Shown: positions 16,426 to 25,072, counted from the stretch's first letter. The stretch is DNA of 64,000 nucleotides from Novosphingobium marinum (GCF_013408095.1 NZ_JACBZF010000001.1:372001-436000), one strand, 5' to 3'. Notes: generated from the letters alone by a model not told the origin. Numbers and translations: made by a program.

Positions 16426-16821
16426 GTGGACCAAGCAGAAATGAAAGTCGCCGTCGAACAACTCTATGCGCTGTCGCAGGCCGGCGATTGGGACAAGGTT
16501 GCCGAGATGGTCCATGACGACCTCTTCATCACCGAAGCTCCCGGACTTCCGATGGAGGGCGTGTACCGGGGCAAGCACGCACTGCGCGACCTTTTCACCA
16601 AGGTTTTCGGCATGCTCGAGATCACCAGCGTCGACTTCGTGGACACGACCTATGGTGAGGACTGGGCCGTGGCCATCCTGCAGATGAACTTTGCCGATGG
16701 CACGTCTGCTGATTTGTGCGAAGCCTTCCGCTTCCGCGATGGTAAGCTCGCCGAGATCAAGCCCTTCTATTTCGATCAGGCTCCGGTCCGCGCCGCAGCG
16801 GAAGCGAGCCAGAAGGCCTGA
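16426..16821 (+). CDS. SnoaL-like / NTF2-fold protein
   Basis: A 131-residue NTF2-like protein with the SnoaL pattern (VEQLYALSQAGDWDKVAEMVHDD, GVYRGKHALRDLF, FRFRDGKLAEIKPFYFD). The start GTG 16426 is chosen because GGGAGAG lies five bases upstream; ATG 16441 lacks such a site. It could be a cyclase, isomerase or hydratase of the pathway. Its stop codon abuts the last base of fumC on the other strand with no gap. The 133-bp divergent region shared with the ferredoxin contains two TTGTGCCC copies (16314 and 16376) of unknown meaning. Confidence 0.77.
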   Translation: MDQAEMKVAVEQLYALSQAGDWDKVAEMVHDDLFITEAPGLPMEGVYRGKHALRDLFTKVFGMLEITSVDFVDTTYGEDWAVAILQMNFADGTSADLCEAFRFRDGKLAEIKPFYFDQAPVRAAAEASQKA

Positions 16822-18204
16822 TTACACCATCGTTTCCGGGCGGACGATGCGATCGTATTCGTCCGCCGATACGCGCCCACTGGCGATCGCGGCCTCGCGC
16901 AGGGTTTTGCCTTCCTTGTGCGCGGCCTTCGCGATCGCGGCTGCGTTGTCATATCCGATATGCGGCGCAAGAGCGGTCACCAGCATGAGCGACCGCTCGA
17001 CCAAATCCGCGATGTTGTCGCGCCGCGGTTCGAGACCTTCGAGCAGGTTCGCGGTGAAGCTTGCAGCGGCATCGCCCATGAGCCTGGCCGACTGCAGGAA
17101 GGCGTAAGCCATCACCGGACGGTAGACGTTGAGTTCGAACTGCCCCTGGCTGTCCGCGAAAGTCAGCGTCGTGTGGTTTCCGAAGACCTGCGCGCAGACC
17201 TGTGTCATCGCCTCGCACTGCGTCGGGTTGACCTTGCCCGGCATGATCGACGACCCCGGTTCGTTTTCGGGCAGTGCAAGCTCGCCAAGGCCCGATCTCG
17301 GCCCCGATCCCAGGAAGCGGATGTCGTTCGCGATCTTGTAAAGGCTCGCGGCAGCCGTGTTGATCGCTCCGTGGCAGAACAGGAGGGCGTCCTGTGCCGC
17401 CAGCGCCTCGAACTTGTTCGGCGCGCTTGTAAAGTCGAGCGCGGTCGCGGTGCTGATTTCCCGTGCCATACCTTCGGCAAAGCCTTCGGGCGCGTTCAGC
17501 CCGGTCCCGACCGCCGTTCCGCCCTGAGCAAGTTGCAGGATGCCCGGCAAGGCCAGCTCTATACGTTCGATCGCATTGCCGACCTGGGCCGCGTAGCCGG
17601 AGAACTCCTGCCCGAGAGTCAGTGGCACCGCGTCCTGCGTGTGCGTCCGTCCGATCTTGACGATTTCGCCCCATGCCCGGGCTTTCCCGTCCAGTGCACC
17701 GTGCAAGCCCCGCAAGGCCGGCAGCAGCGAACGCGAAATCTCTGTCGCTGCGGCGATGTGGATCGCGGTCGGGAACGTGTCGTTGGAAGACTGGCTGCGA
17801 TTGACGTGATCGTTCGGGTGGACGGGAATCTTCTCCCCCGCCCTGCCTCCGAGAATCTGGTTGGCCCGGTTGGCGATCACCTCGTTCGCATTCATGTTGC
17901 TCTGGGTGCCCGACCCGGTCTGCCAGACTACCAGCGGGAAGTGATCGTCGAGGTGTCCTTCGACGACCTCCGTGGCTGCCTGTCCAATCGCGTCGGCAAG
18001 GCGGCCCTCGAGGTTGCCGAGCCTCGCATTGGTCCGGGCCGCCGCTCGCTTTACGATCCCGAGTGCCCGGATGACCGGGACCGGCATCCGCTCGTCGCCG
18101 ATCCGGAAGTTCCGGAGCGAGCGCTGGGTTTGCGCGCCCCACAGCCTGTCGGCGGGAACCTCGATGTCTCCCATGGTGTCGGTTTCGGTTCGCGTGTCTG
18201 CCAT
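16822..18204 (-). CDS. fumC: Fumarate hydratase class II
   Basis: A 460-residue class II (iron-free) fumarase that interconverts fumarate and malate in the citric acid cycle. The superfamily signature [13 protein letters not shown] is present near residue 315, together with [22 protein letters not shown] at the N-terminus, [13 protein letters not shown] and the [10 protein letters not shown] segment. Length matches the family. ATG 18204 is chosen over an in-frame codon further upstream because family members begin here and a GGGGATCGAG site precedes it. It is divergent from trxB and converges without a gap on the SnoaL-like gene. Confidence 0.96.
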   Translation of the reverse strand: MADTRTETDTMGDIEVPADRLWGAQTQRSLRNFRIGDERMPVPVIRALGIVKRAAARTNARLGNLEGRLADAIGQAATEVVEGHLDDHFPLVVWQTGSGTQSNMNANEVIANRANQILGGRAGEKIPVHPNDHVNRSQSSNDTFPTAIHIAAATEISRSLLPALRGLHGALDGKARAWGEIVKIGRTHTQDAVPLTLGQEFSGYAAQVGNAIERIELALPGILQLAQGGTAVGTGLNAPEGFAEGMAREISTATALDFTSAPNKFEALAAQDALLFCHGAINTAAASLYKIANDIRFLGSGPRSGLGELALPENEPGSSIMPGKVNPTQCEAMTQVCAQVFGNHTTLTFADSQGQFELNVYRPVMAYAFLQSARLMGDAAASFTANLLEGLEPRRDNIADLVERSLMLVTALAPHIGYDNAAAIAKAAHKEGKTLREAAIASGRVSADEYDRIVRPETMV

Positions 18205-18358
18205 GCTCGATCCCCGTTCGGTCGTCGTGTCCTGTCGCTTGTCCAACACCCGGTGCCATCCCTCGTTCCGGTAAGCCTTCCGGGTAAATCGTGGAACATC
18301 TTCGCTCGCGCTTGGCAATCCGCTGCTCTACGCCCTATCTCGCGCTGCGGAGGTACTC

Positions 18359-19330
18359 ATGACGACACACACAACGAAAATGCTGATTATCGGATCGGGT
18401 CCGGCCGGACTTTCCGCGGCGATCTATGGCGCGCGCGCAGGCATGGAACCGATCGTCGTGCAGGGGCTCCAGCCCGGTGGACAGCTTACCATTACCACCG
18501 ATGTCGAGAACTATCCCGGCTTCCGCGATGTCATCCAGGGGCCGTGGCTGATGGAGGAAATGCAGGCGCAGGCCGAACATGTCGGAACGCGGATGATCTG
18601 GGATACTATTACCTCGGTAGACCTCGAGGGATCGAAGTTCCGCGCCGAAGGCGACTCCGGCGACGTCTATGAAGGCGACACGCTGGTGATCGCAACCGGC
18701 GCGCAGGCGAAATGGCTGGGCGTACCGGGCGAGCAGGAACTGTCGGGCAAGGGAGTCTCGGCTTGTGCGACATGCGACGGTTTCTTCTATCGCGGCAAGA
18801 AGGTGGTGGTGATCGGCGGCGGCAACACGGCGGTCGAGGAAGCGCTCTACCTCACCAATCACAGCCCCGATGTAACCCTGATCCATCGCCGCGATTCGCT
18901 TCGCGCCGAAAAGATCCTGCAGGATCGCTTGCTGGCTCATCCCAACATCAAGGTACTCTGGAACAAGGTGGTCGAGCGCTTCGTCGCCGGCGAGGACGGG
19001 ATGCTGAACAAGGTCGAGCTCATGGACACCGAGACCGGCGAGAAAAGCGACTTCATGACCGAAGGCGGTTTCGTCGCGATCGGCCATGCCCCCTCGACCG
19101 AGTTGTTCAAGGGCAAGCTCGAGATGGACGATTCCGGGTACCTGATCGTCGAACCGGGCACGCCGAAAACCGCAGTTCCCGGCGTATTCGCATGTGGCGA
19201 CGTGATGGACCATGTGTACCGGCAGGCCGTAACCGCCGCCGGTACCGGCTGCATGGCCGCGCTCGATGCCGAGCGCTACCTGGCCGAAAGGGAATTCGAG
19301 GCGGAGAAGCGGGCGCTCACCGACAGCTAG
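18359..19330 (+). CDS. trxB: Thioredoxin reductase (NADPH, FAD)
   Basis: A 323-residue low-molecular-weight thioredoxin reductase that passes electrons from NADPH to thioredoxin. The FAD motif GSGPAGLSAA is at 12-21, the redox-active pair is C136-x2-C139 (CATCDG), the NADPH motif is GGGNTAVEEAL, and the C-terminal FAD segment reads PGVFACGDVMD. GCGGAGG lies before ATG 18359. The stop overlaps the stop of the convergent hydrolase gene: both use the same CTAG (19327-19330). Confidence 0.97.
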   Translation: MTTHTTKMLIIGSGPAGLSAAIYGARAGMEPIVVQGLQPGGQLTITTDVENYPGFRDVIQGPWLMEEMQAQAEHVGTRMIWDTITSVDLEGSKFRAEGDSGDVYEGDTLVIATGAQAKWLGVPGEQELSGKGVSACATCDGFFYRGKKVVVIGGGNTAVEEALYLTNHSPDVTLIHRRDSLRAEKILQDRLLAHPNIKVLWNKVVERFVAGEDGMLNKVELMDTETGEKSDFMTEGGFVAIGHAPSTELFKGKLEMDDSGYLIVEPGTPKTAVPGVFACGDVMDHVYRQAVTAAGTGCMAALDAERYLAEREFEAEKRALTDS

Positions 19331-20100
19331 GTGGCCAGCGCCCCGAGCAGCCTTTGCACCAGCCATTCACGCGCGTGCGGTTCGACATAGCTGTGTGTGG
19401 CATCGGGGCAGCGCTCGATCTGCGGATCGGACCTGTCCCAGGTCGAGAGGAACGCCTGTGCCGTGCGATCGCGCTCGGCAACGAGGAAGCGCACGTTGCC
19501 TTGGTAGCGCGCAATGCCAGACTTCATCGCTTCCGCAAGCGATGTCGGGGGCGGGGGCGGGCGCAGAGCGCCGAGCAGCGATCCCGCCAGCCTTCTCGGT
19601 GAGACCTTGCCGGTAAAGAGGCGCTTCACCGCCGCCGGATCGGCGAGGCGGCGCTTGTAGTGGTCGCGCAGCGCTTCCGGCGAAGGGGCGGCGTCGTCCT
19701 GCTCGATCGTCCAGGGATTCGAAAGCGCCAACGCATCGCATCCGGCACCCTCAGCCAGCATCAGCGCGCTGGCGGCGTCGCAATTGCCGAAACCCACTAC
19801 GCGGCGCACGTCCGGGCATTCACGGCGCAAGGTCGAAAGCGCCGCAGCGATGTCGGCTGCGCTGGACCGGAACTCGCCGTTCGCGCCCTCGCTGTCGCCT
19901 GTTCCGCGCCGGTCGAAGCGGAAGACGGGATAGCCTTCGCCCGACAGGCGCGCCGCCAGCCACGACTGTCCGCCCCAGGCTCCCGCGCGTACCTCGTTGC
20001 CACCCGTGACGATCAGCAGCGCCGATCGTGCGCCACCCTCGTCGAGCGTACCTGCAAGGCGCGAGCCTTCGCATTCGAAAGCGACGTGGCGCCGCGTCAT
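19327..20100 (-). CDS. Exosortase A system-associated hydrolase 1 (alpha/beta fold)
   Basis: A 257-residue alpha/beta-hydrolase of the family found with XrtA loci (hydrolase 1). It contains the oxyanion segment VTGGNEVRAG and the strand FRFDRRGTGDSEG. The nucleophile elbow reads GFGNCDAAS, so Cys or Asp rather than Ser occupies the nucleophile region, and the late His is in DATHSYVEPHAREW. Substrates are unknown; an acyl or ester intermediate carried by the neighbouring acyl carrier protein is possible. Its ATG overlaps the TGA of hydrolase 2 (ATGA), so translation is coupled. Confidence 0.87.
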   Translation of the reverse strand: MTRRHVAFECEGSRLAGTLDEGGARSALLIVTGGNEVRAGAWGGQSWLAARLSGEGYPVFRFDRRGTGDSEGANGEFRSSAADIAAALSTLRRECPDVRRVVGFGNCDAASALMLAEGAGCDALALSNPWTIEQDDAAPSPEALRDHYKRRLADPAAVKRLFTGKVSPRRLAGSLLGALRPPPPPTSLAEAMKSGIARYQGNVRFLVAERDRTAQAFLSTWDRSDPQIERCPDATHSYVEPHAREWLVQRLLGALAT

Positions 20101-20777
20101 TGGCGTATTCCGATGGCGATCGTGGCTGCAAGCGCATCGGCCTGATTCGCGCTCTCCGAAGGTTCCGCCCGCATCCACAGGCCGCTTCCGCCAACGGTTT
20201 CCTGTTCGATTGCCGTCAGATCGGACGATGCCGTGGGCTCGAGCGCATTCAGTCCGGCAAAGAGGTCCGCGCCGAGATCGTAACCCGCCAGTGTGATGCC
20301 GCCGGTTTCCGCCAGCGACACAAGTTCGCTCCGGCTTTCCTCCCTGCCGATTTCGCGAGAGACCAGGATCCGGGCCCGCATCATCTGCCGGAGGATATTC
20401 GCTCCCCTGACAGGCGCATAGAGCCAGCCCGGAAGCATGTCCGGGACGAGGAGGCAGCCGCCGCGGACACCAAGAACGTGCGTCGCTCCGAAATGGCTCA
20501 CAGCGGAACGGACTGCTGTTTTCCAGCCATCGATCGTCTGGCCGAGGAGTGGTTGCAGGCTCTCGTTCGTTCCGGGCAGATCGGGCAGCATGCTGTCGAT
20601 ACCTGCCGCATCGAGCCGTCGCATGGTTTCTACTGTAAGCCTGCGCATCCGGTTCGCTTCATCGAAAAGCGCCGGCACGATAAGCAGTCGGCCGGTGCGT
20701 TCCTTGTCGAAGGCGAGCGCATATTCCTGCGCCGTTTCGCCTCCCGGAAGGGGGCATGGCCATGTCTGCGGGGTCAC
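20097..20777 (-). CDS. Exosortase A system-associated hydrolase 2 (alpha/beta fold)
   Basis: A 226-residue protein of the exosortase-associated hydrolase 2 family, with LLIVPALFDEANRMRR at the N-terminus and DLPGTNESLQPL. The expected nucleophile elbow is replaced by GVRGGCLL, so a classical serine hydrolase mechanism is doubtful. It starts with GTG at 20777, overlapping the TGA of the acyl carrier protein gene, and its own stop overlaps the start of hydrolase 1. The three genes thus form a translationally coupled minus-strand unit. Function is unknown in the family. Confidence 0.85.
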   Translation of the reverse strand: MTPQTWPCPLPGGETAQEYALAFDKERTGRLLIVPALFDEANRMRRLTVETMRRLDAAGIDSMLPDLPGTNESLQPLLGQTIDGWKTAVRSAVSHFGATHVLGVRGGCLLVPDMLPGWLYAPVRGANILRQMMRARILVSREIGREESRSELVSLAETGGITLAGYDLGADLFAGLNALEPTASSDLTAIEQETVGGSGLWMRAEPSESANQADALAATIAIGIRQ

Positions 20778-21037
20778 GCCTCGGCGCGCTTGGCCTCGGC
20801 GAATGCGAGGAGCGAGCCGTATGTCTCCAGCAATTCGCCGTCGATCTCGTCGTCTTCGATAAGGATGTCGAGCCGGTCCTCCATCTCGGTGAGGAGGCCT
20901 GCGACTGCCATCGAATCGAGCTCGGGCAAGTGTCCGAAAAGCCCGGTTTCAGCATCGAAAGTCTCGGCCTGCCCGGGCTTCAGGCCCAGTACGTCGGTCA
21001 GGATCCGACGCAACTGCAGGTCAATATCGCTGTGCAT
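20774..21037 (-). CDS. Acyl carrier protein, exosortase A system-associated
   Basis: An 87-residue acyl carrier protein. The 4'-phosphopantetheine attachment Ser is S42 in ELDSMAV, within the usual helix-II context, and the flanking helices are acidic. ATG 21037 is chosen because AGGGGGG lies just upstream and the fold begins here. It should carry an acyl or amino-acyl group as a thioester. The AMP-forming ligase encoded divergently at 22121 is the obvious loading enzyme, and the FemAB/GNAT-like protein next to it a possible acceptor-side transferase. This pairing is inferred from gene order. Confidence 0.92.
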   Translation of the reverse strand: MHSDIDLQLRRILTDVLGLKPGQAETFDAETGLFGHLPELDSMAVAGLLTEMEDRLDILIEDDEIDGELLETYGSLLAFAEAKRAEA

Positions 21038-21078
21038 GGGCCCCCCTAAAGGCACATGGGATCGGAAAGGCCCGCGCT

Positions 21079-22092
21079 CTAGCCGCGCTTGCCGATGTCG
21101 GCAAGCCGTCGCAGACCGGACCGCGCGAAGACGAGCCAGTTCTGCGGAGCGAGCGGACGATACATGTCCAGCCGGTAGCGGGGCCGGACCTCTTCCATCC
21201 AGTCACGCTTGTAGCCATCGTCGCCGGTGCCGAAATCCACGAGGTCGACGCGGTCGACGTCGATCACGTGCCGGAACAGTGCCGCCGACAGGACGGTACC
21301 GGGCGAAAGCGCCCTTGCGGCCTCGAGATGGGCAAGCTTGTGGATGAATGCGGTGCCGCCTTCAACGGTCCACATCTGTGAGGCAATGGCCTCGCCGCCT
21401 GCCCGGGCGATCCCGAGCCTGAGCCGCCCGGCCTTGGCCTCGGCCATGGCGAAAGCCCGGAGAAATTCGGGCGAGCCTTCCTCGGGCTTCCACGACTGTC
21501 GGTAGATCGCTTCGTAGGCGTTCCAGACCTCGTGGTCGAAGTGGTTGAGCACGACGGCATCGACCTTGCCGGACTTGCGCTTCAGGGTGGTACGCAGACG
21601 GCCCGGCCTCGCGGCGAGATAGTCTGTGTAGCTGCGACCGGCAACGTTCAGGATGTGGTTCACATCGCACTGTTCGCGCCGGACGGTCCATCCCGCCGAC
21701 CTGAAGGCTCGCTCGATCAGGTCGGCGCTCCGGTCCTCGTTCGGAACACCGCCGAGTACGATCCGGTGCGACCTGTCGGCAAGGTCGGCGGCGATCGCCG
21801 CCATCAGCGCCTCGCGGTCCGCGCCTGCGGACGCAACCGGACGCAACCGGAACGTGTACCAGTTCGCCATTCCCTCGAGATGGGAATTTGTATCTTCGAG
21901 CGGCAGCACCAGGTATCCCGCCTCGGACCGCGCAACGACGATCCTTGGCGACTTGCCGCAATGGGTCGCCAGCATCTGCCACCATTCGAGCCGGTCGAAC
22001 GGAGCCGCGCCGGAACCTTCGCCCAGCACGCGGGCAAGTGCGGCATCGGATTGCACTTCCTTAAGATCGGCGTGATACTCGACTGCGACCAT
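21079..22092 (-). CDS. FemAB/GNAT-fold acyltransferase-like protein
   Basis: A 337-residue protein with an acetyltransferase (FemAB/BioF2-like, GNAT fold) domain over roughly residues 150-300: YLAARPGRLRTTLKRKSGK, RLGIARAGGEAIASQMW, then FIHKLAH and DFGTGDDGYKRDWM. Such proteins transfer acyl or aminoacyl groups to amines or cell-surface glycans. ATG 22092 is used because the open frame upstream lacks homologous character and GGGAA lies seven bases before. It is 41 bases upstream of the acyl carrier protein on the same strand. It is distinct from the second FemAB protein at 32110-33186. Confidence 0.82.
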   Translation of the reverse strand: MVAVEYHADLKEVQSDAALARVLGEGSGAAPFDRLEWWQMLATHCGKSPRIVVARSEAGYLVLPLEDTNSHLEGMANWYTFRLRPVASAGADREALMAAIAADLADRSHRIVLGGVPNEDRSADLIERAFRSAGWTVRREQCDVNHILNVAGRSYTDYLAARPGRLRTTLKRKSGKVDAVVLNHFDHEVWNAYEAIYRQSWKPEEGSPEFLRAFAMAEAKAGRLRLGIARAGGEAIASQMWTVEGGTAFIHKLAHLEAARALSPGTVLSAALFRHVIDVDRVDLVDFGTGDDGYKRDWMEEVRPRYRLDMYRPLAPQNWLVFARSGLRRLADIGKRG

Positions 22093-22120
22093 TCGCGTTT
22101 CCCTGACTTCGGAGCCATCC

Positions 22121-23650
22121 TTGCCCGTGCGCGGCGACACCGACACCACGATCCTGCCGCTCGACCACCTCGTCCTTCGCGGGAACGGCAGCGCGCCGGC
22201 GCTCGTGCTGCGCGGCCAAACCCTTACCTTCGAGGACTTAAGAACCCGTGTCTCCCGCCTTGCGGGCTGGCTCGCCGATATGGTGCGCGAACCCGGCGCC
22301 CGCGTCGCGAGCTGGGCGGCCAAGGGCGAGCTGACATGCCTCATGCCGCTCGCCGCGGCGCGCGCCGGGTTCGTCCACGTGCCGATCAACCCTCTCCTGA
22401 AGCGGGCGCAAGTCGCGCATATCCTGTCGGACAGCGGAGCGGGCATGCTCATCGGAACGCCCGCGCGGCTTGCCTCTCTGGACGAAGGTGATGTTCCCGA
22501 TGGCTGCGTCGTCGTTGCAGAGGACGATGCGCTGGCGCTCGCTGAAGCAGCAGGGGCGATGCCGCCGTCGAGCGCGAATCCTGCCGATCTTGTCGCGATC
22601 CTTTATACCAGTGGCTCCACCGGAAAGCCCAAGGGCGTCATGCTCAGTCACGCCAATCTCTGGCTGGGTGCGGAAAGCGTCGCGACCTACCTCCGTCTGG
22701 ACGAGTCCGATGTGACGCTCGCGGTCCTGCCATTCGCGTTCGATTATGGGCAGAACCAGCTCCTGTCGGCCTGGTATTCCGGCGGAAGTGTCGTTCCGCT
22801 CGATTACCTGACGCCGCGCGACGTCATGAAGGCGGTCGGCCGACACGACGTGACCACTCTTGCCGCCGTTCCGCCGCTGTGGATACAGCTTGCGGAGCTC
22901 GAATGGGCCGGGCCCGTTGCGGCAAAACTCAGGCGACTGACCAACAGCGGCGGCGCACTCACGGCGGGGCTGGTCCGCCGGTTGCGCGCCCTCTTTCCGG
23001 AGGCGCGAGTGTTTCCGATGTACGGGCTGACCGAGGCATTCCGCTCGACCTTTCTCGATCCCGACCTCGTCGACAACCATCCGACTTCGATCGGCAAGGC
23101 CATCCCGCATGCCGAAATCCTTGTTGTCGACGATCGGGGGCAAGTCGCCGCGCCTGACAAGGAGGGCGAACTCGTCCACTGCGGCCCGCTGGTCGCGCAA
23201 GGCTACTGGCAGGACCCGTCGCGGACGGCGGAGCGTTTTCGACCGGCACCGGAGGCATCGCGATATGGCGGCACCGCTGTCTGGTCGGGCGACAGGGTCC
23301 GGCGTGACGCGCTGGGCCTGCTACACTTCGTCGGCAGGCGCGATGCGATGATCAAGAGTGCCGGGAACAGAATCAGCCCGCAGGAGGTCGAGGAAGCGGC
23401 GCTTGCCACCGGACTCGTCGCCGAAGCGGTAGCGCTTGGGATTCCCGATGAGCGCCTCGGACAGGCGGTCCACCTTGTTGTCAGGGCAACGTCCGGTGGT
23501 TCGGAAGCGTCTTCAGAATTGTCGCGCAAGCTTATGCAGGAATTGCCGAATTTCATGCAACCCAAGGTCATCCACTGGCGCGATGCGTTGCCTGTCGGCC
23601 CCAACGGAAAGGTCGACCGCATGGCGCTCATGAAAGAGATCGCGCCGTGA
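22121..23650 (+). CDS. Acyl-CoA/acyl-ACP ligase (AMP-forming), exosortase A system-associated
   Basis: A 509-residue adenylate-forming enzyme of the ANL superfamily. The ATP motif YTSGSTGKPKG is at 162-172, the second motif reads YGLTEAFRST, the hinge aspartate segment is SGDRVRRDALGLLHFVGRRD, and the catalytic Lys is in GPNGKVDR near the end. It activates a carboxylate as acyl-AMP and loads it onto a thiol, here probably the neighbouring acyl carrier protein. The TTG at 22121 has GGAG six bases upstream; a GTG two codons later is the alternative. It overlaps the decarboxylase start by four bases (GTGA). Confidence 0.88.
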   Translation: MPVRGDTDTTILPLDHLVLRGNGSAPALVLRGQTLTFEDLRTRVSRLAGWLADMVREPGARVASWAAKGELTCLMPLAAARAGFVHVPINPLLKRAQVAHILSDSGAGMLIGTPARLASLDEGDVPDGCVVVAEDDALALAEAAGAMPPSSANPADLVAILYTSGSTGKPKGVMLSHANLWLGAESVATYLRLDESDVTLAVLPFAFDYGQNQLLSAWYSGGSVVPLDYLTPRDVMKAVGRHDVTTLAAVPPLWIQLAELEWAGPVAAKLRRLTNSGGALTAGLVRRLRALFPEARVFPMYGLTEAFRSTFLDPDLVDNHPTSIGKAIPHAEILVVDDRGQVAAPDKEGELVHCGPLVAQGYWQDPSRTAERFRPAPEASRYGGTAVWSGDRVRRDALGLLHFVGRRDAMIKSAGNRISPQEVEEAALATGLVAEAVALGIPDERLGQAVHLVVRATSGGSEASSELSRKLMQELPNFMQPKVIHWRDALPVGPNGKVDRMALMKEIAP

Positions 23651-24885
23651 AGAAGCTAGGGCCTGTCCCGAAGGATTTCACTTCAGTCGGCGGCGTGCTC
23701 GCAGTTGGCGGTGTGCCGGTGACCGAGCTCGTGGAGCAAGCCGGGGGGACGCCGGTGTTCATCTATTCGGCCGACATGATCCGCTCCCGGATAGCCGACC
23801 TGAGAGCGGCGATGCCGAATAGGATATCGTTACATTATGCAGTGAAAGCAAATCCTTACAGGCCATTACTTCAGGTAATGTCCGAACTCGTGGACGGCTT
23901 CGATATCGCATCGGGCGGAGAACTGGAGATCGTTCGCGAGGCAGGGATCGATCCTGCTATCGTGAGCTTCGCCGGGCCGGGAAAGCGCGATGCGGAACTC
24001 GAAGCGGCGATCCGGTCGGGCGTCACGCTCAACATCGAGTCCGAGGGCGAGGCGAACAGGGCGCTTGGCATTGCAAACCGGCTGGGCCTGACGCCGCGCC
24101 TTGCGATAAGGGTCAATCCCGATTTCGATCTCAAGGGTTCGGGCATGAAGATGGGCGGCGGCGCCAAGCCGTTCGGCATCGATGCAGAAAGGGTCCCAGC
24201 GCTGTCGCGAAGTGTCATCGAAAGCGGTGCGGAATGGCGCGGCTTTCACATCTTCGCCGGCAGCCAGGCGCTCGATGCCGAGGCCATTGCCGCTACGCAG
24301 GCGCAAACGCTGGAGCTGGCCGCGCGCCTCGCAAAGGAAACCGGGCATCCGCTTCCGCACTGCAACCTGGGCGGGGGCTTCGGCATTCCGTATTTCCCGG
24401 GGGACGATACTCTCGATATTTCATTTATTGGAAGGGCCTTGAGCGAGAAACTGCAGGCCTTGCCTGAGGTTCTGCGCGAGACGCGCTTTTGCCTCGAGCT
24501 GGGTCGCTACCTCGTCGGCGAAGCGGGTGTCTACGTCGCTCGCATCGTCGACCGCAAGGATAGCCACGGCGAGGTGTTCCTGATCACCGATGGCGGCCTT
24601 CATCACCAGCTGGCTGCCTCGGGCAATTTCGGCACCGTCGTTCGCCGCAACTATCCCTCGGCCATCGCGACCCGTTTCGATGCCGAACCCGAAGAGGAAG
24701 CCAGCATCGTCGGTTGCCTGTGCACGCCGCTCGACCGGCTTGCGGACAAGGGGGGCTTCCCAAGGGCCGACAGGGGCGATCTCGTCGCGGTCTTCTGTGC
24801 CGGTGCCTATGGCGCGACAGCCAGTCCCGCCAACTTCCTCGGCCAGGGACCTGCGCGCGAGATCCTCGTAGATGCTGCCGCGTAA
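23647..24885 (+). CDS. PLP-dependent decarboxylase, exosortase A system-associated (LysA-like)
   Basis: A 412-residue fold-III PLP enzyme related to diaminopimelate decarboxylase. The PLP lysine is K67 in HYAVKANPY, the phosphate-binding glycines are in CNLGGGFGIPYF, and the second-subunit Cys motif reads GCLCTPLDRLA. It starts with GTG overlapping the ligase stop. In XrtA loci this protein accompanies the acyl ligase and carrier protein, which suggests it decarboxylates an amino acid to give an amine for glycan or lipid decoration. A role in lysine synthesis is unlikely given the context. Confidence 0.88.
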   Translation: MKKLGPVPKDFTSVGGVLAVGGVPVTELVEQAGGTPVFIYSADMIRSRIADLRAAMPNRISLHYAVKANPYRPLLQVMSELVDGFDIASGGELEIVREAGIDPAIVSFAGPGKRDAELEAAIRSGVTLNIESEGEANRALGIANRLGLTPRLAIRVNPDFDLKGSGMKMGGGAKPFGIDAERVPALSRSVIESGAEWRGFHIFAGSQALDAEAIAATQAQTLELAARLAKETGHPLPHCNLGGGFGIPYFPGDDTLDISFIGRALSEKLQALPEVLRETRFCLELGRYLVGEAGVYVARIVDRKDSHGEVFLITDGGLHHQLAASGNFGTVVRRNYPSAIATRFDAEPEEEASIVGCLCTPLDRLADKGGFPRADRGDLVAVFCAGAYGATASPANFLGQGPAREILVDAAA

Positions 24886-24923
24886 GCTGACCGACAAACC
24901 CCGGTAACGATTGGGTTTTCGCC

Positions 24924-24940
24924 TGTCCCGTAACGGGACC
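24924..24940. promoter_or_regulatory. TGTC-N9-GAC dyad upstream of the EPS operon
   Basis: A TGTC half-site, nine bases and GACC make a near-symmetric site, with GTCCCG/CGGGAC as a perfect 6-bp inner repeat around TAA. It is about 133 bases upstream of the export lipoprotein start. The same TGTC-N9-GACA layout occurs twice before the sugar transferase at 56042. It may be a PrsR or other activator site; no clear -24/-12 promoter was found. Confidence 0.4.
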
Positions 24941-25028
24941 CGCGCGAAATTGCCGTTTAAGGCTAACGCAATGTTCACCCTTTTTCCCGATAGCGAGGGC
25001 TGAATTCGTCGCACTTCGCACCGGGAAA

Positions 25029-25064
25029 CCTCAACTGCCCGAGCGAAGCGCGACGCAGTTGAGG
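25029..25064 (+). promoter_or_regulatory. 10-bp inverted repeat in the leader of the EPS operon
   Basis: CCTCAACTGC (25029-25038) is perfectly repeated in inverse as GCAGTTGAGG (25055-25064) with a 16-base spacer, ending nine bases before the ATG at 25073. In RNA it would form a stem that covers the ribosome-binding region, so it may control translation of the first EPS gene, or it may be an operator. Confidence 0.6.
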
Positions 25065-25072
25065 GACTGACA

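Noticed and set aside
24886..25072. Sigma-54 (-24/-12) promoter for the EPS operon
   Set aside because: No GG-N10-GC pair with acceptable flanks was found; closest matches are one base off in spacing or have GT at -12.
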